Source of the DNA: Mesorhizobium australicum WSM2073
Lineage (GTDB): Bacteria > Pseudomonadota > Alphaproteobacteria > Rhizobiales > Rhizobiaceae
DNA length: 64,000 bases
Direction of reading: 5' to 3'
NCBI RefSeq assembly: GCF_000230995.2
Contig: NC_019973.1
Location: forward strand, 4,788,001 to 4,852,000
The position numbers and the translations under genes were made by a program. Of the stretch, positions 63,117 through 64,000 are shown piece after piece (within the stretch, counting starts at the first letter, position 1; each line of letters opens with the position of its first letter). The notes under the pieces are model-generated. The model was not told where the DNA came from, searched no databases, and worked only from the letters and a program-made list of their open reading frames with translations.

Positions 63117-64000
63117 ATGGAGCTGCCGGGCGCTCTTCGACAGGGTGTCGATCGCCTTTTGGAAAAGGTGGCGCTGCCGGACCTGAAGCAGGCGGCGAAA
63201 ACCCTGTCCGACCGCTACCGCGCCGAATTGCGCGACGGTCGCCTGCATATGGCGCAGGACATGGCGGTCAAGGCCTATCTGGCGACGCGCATGCCGGCGA
63301 CCTACGCCGCGGTCCGCGCCAGCCTCGATGCGCTCGCCGAAGCCCGGCCGGATTTCACACCCGCGACCTTGCTCGACGTCGGCGCCGGCCCCGGCACCGT
63401 GCTTTGGGCCACCAGCGATCTCTGGCCTGACCTGGAACTGGCCACGCTGCTTGAGGCGAGTGCCGCGGTGCGCAAGGTCGGTGAGACGCTTGCCGCCAAT
63501 GCGATCACGGCCCAGACCGTCTGGCGGGCCGGCGATGTCACGACCGACATTGCCGACCTCCAGTCCGCCGACCTCGTCACATGTGCCTATGTGCTGGACG
63601 AGATCGCGCCGACGTCCCTGCCCAAAATGGTCGACCGGCTATGGCAACTCACCAAGGACACGCTGTTGATCGTCGAGCCGGGCACGCCGGCGGGCTGGCT
63701 GCGCATTCTAGCTGTACGCGCACAATTGATCGCGGCCGGCGCGCATGTGCTGGCGCCCTGTCCGCACGAGGCGCCCTGCCCGCTCAACCCGCCGGACTGG
63801 TGCCACTTTTCCCGCCGCGTCGCCCGCTCGCGCCTGCACCGCCTGGCCAAAGAGGCGGAAGTACCGTGGGAAGATGAGAAATTCATCTATGTAGCCGCTT
63901 CGCGCCAGCCGGCTGCCTTCCGCGCCGCGCGGGTCGTCGCGCCGCCGAAATCCGGTTCCGGCAAGGTCGTGCTCAAGCTTTGCGAGGCAAATGGCAGCGC
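63117..64000 (+). CDS. Rsm22-family ribosomal methyltransferase-like protein (partial)
   Basis: At least 294 residues, open at the window end. SAM-binding TLLDVGAGPGTVLW (about 82-95), a DEIAPTSL segment and a cysteine cluster CPHEAPCPLNPPDWCHFSRR (about 220-240) typical of the Rsm22 family, a mitoribosome-assembly methyltransferase-like group also found in alphaproteobacteria, where the cluster binds Fe-S. It starts 3 bp after the UPF0060 stop and is likely cotranscribed. Confidence 0.88.
   Translation, partial: MELPGALRQGVDRLLEKVALPDLKQAAKTLSDRYRAELRDGRLHMAQDMAVKAYLATRMPATYAAVRASLDALAEARPDFTPATLLDVGAGPGTVLWATSDLWPDLELATLLEASAAVRKVGETLAANAITAQTVWRAGDVTTDIADLQSADLVTCAYVLDEIAPTSLPKMVDRLWQLTKDTLLIVEPGTPAGWLRILAVRAQLIAAGAHVLAPCPHEAPCPLNPPDWCHFSRRVARSRLHRLAKEAEVPWEDEKFIYVAASRQPAAFRAARVVAPPKSGSGKVVLKLCEANGS

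Noticed and set aside
1..64000. tRNA, rRNA, insertion sequences, prophage or integration sites
   Set aside because: No cloverleaf-like T-loop sequence, transposase, integrase or flanking direct repeats seen by eye; a tRNA or covariance search would be decisive.

Overview
The window looks like one contiguous piece of a Mesorhizobium-type chromosome (Alphaproteobacteria, Hyphomicrobiales). This rests on the GC-rich composition, a MucR/Ros regulator, Rsm22 and LTA-synthase-like genes, the gene orders lptF-lptG-lptD-surA-pdxA-rsmA and fabD-fabG-acpP-fabF-mltG-yicC-gmk, and palindromic interspersed repeats of the kind common in rhizobia. The genus is an inference from protein style; no search was run. 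No rRNA, tRNA, CRISPR array or insertion sequence was found.

Layout. 1-4.3 kb: a diaminopropionate ammonia-lyase / M20 amidohydrolase operon with a divergent Lrp regulator, then a flavin monooxygenase. 4.3-26.3 kb: mostly ordinary chromosomal genes. These include a molybdopterin oxidoreductase, an ABC-F ATPase, mucR, a 2OG-oxygenase/LysR/DMT cassette, two glutathione transferases, ndk, moaE-moaD-pgsA, uvrC, an outer-membrane barrel, a histone-H1-like protein, rlmJ, and a TetR regulator facing an exported AhpD-like protein across two palindromic operators.

26.6-40.1 kb is the most unusual part, a cell-surface glycan locus. It has a UDP-xylose synthase / UDP-pentose 4-epimerase pair, an ArnT-like GT-C transferase, a flippase-like membrane protein and an ArnC-like GT2. 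It also has a processive GT2 synthase facing a secreted GH26-like hydrolase. Scattered among these are three small exported proteins that share a C-terminal C-x10-C signature (CxPSGFGQxxxC) and two exported DUF995-like paralogues. Three promoter regions in the locus carry the same spaced module (TTAACC ... GTTAAG ... TTGACT), which suggests one regulon. My inference is a system that supplies activated pentose, loads it on a lipid carrier, transfers it outside the membrane, and makes and trims a second polysaccharide.

40.2-64 kb is essential envelope and housekeeping core: holC-pepA, the lptF-rsmA operon, the fab/mltG/gmk operon on the other strand, an LTA-synthase-family phosphoglycerol transferase, rpsF-rpsR-rplI, cfa, a UPF0060 protein, and an Rsm22-like methyltransferase cut by the window edge. 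Decayed gene ends lie in three intergenic gaps: an alpha/beta hydrolase beside moaE, a RelE toxin inside the fab operon, and an unidentified fragment before rpsF.
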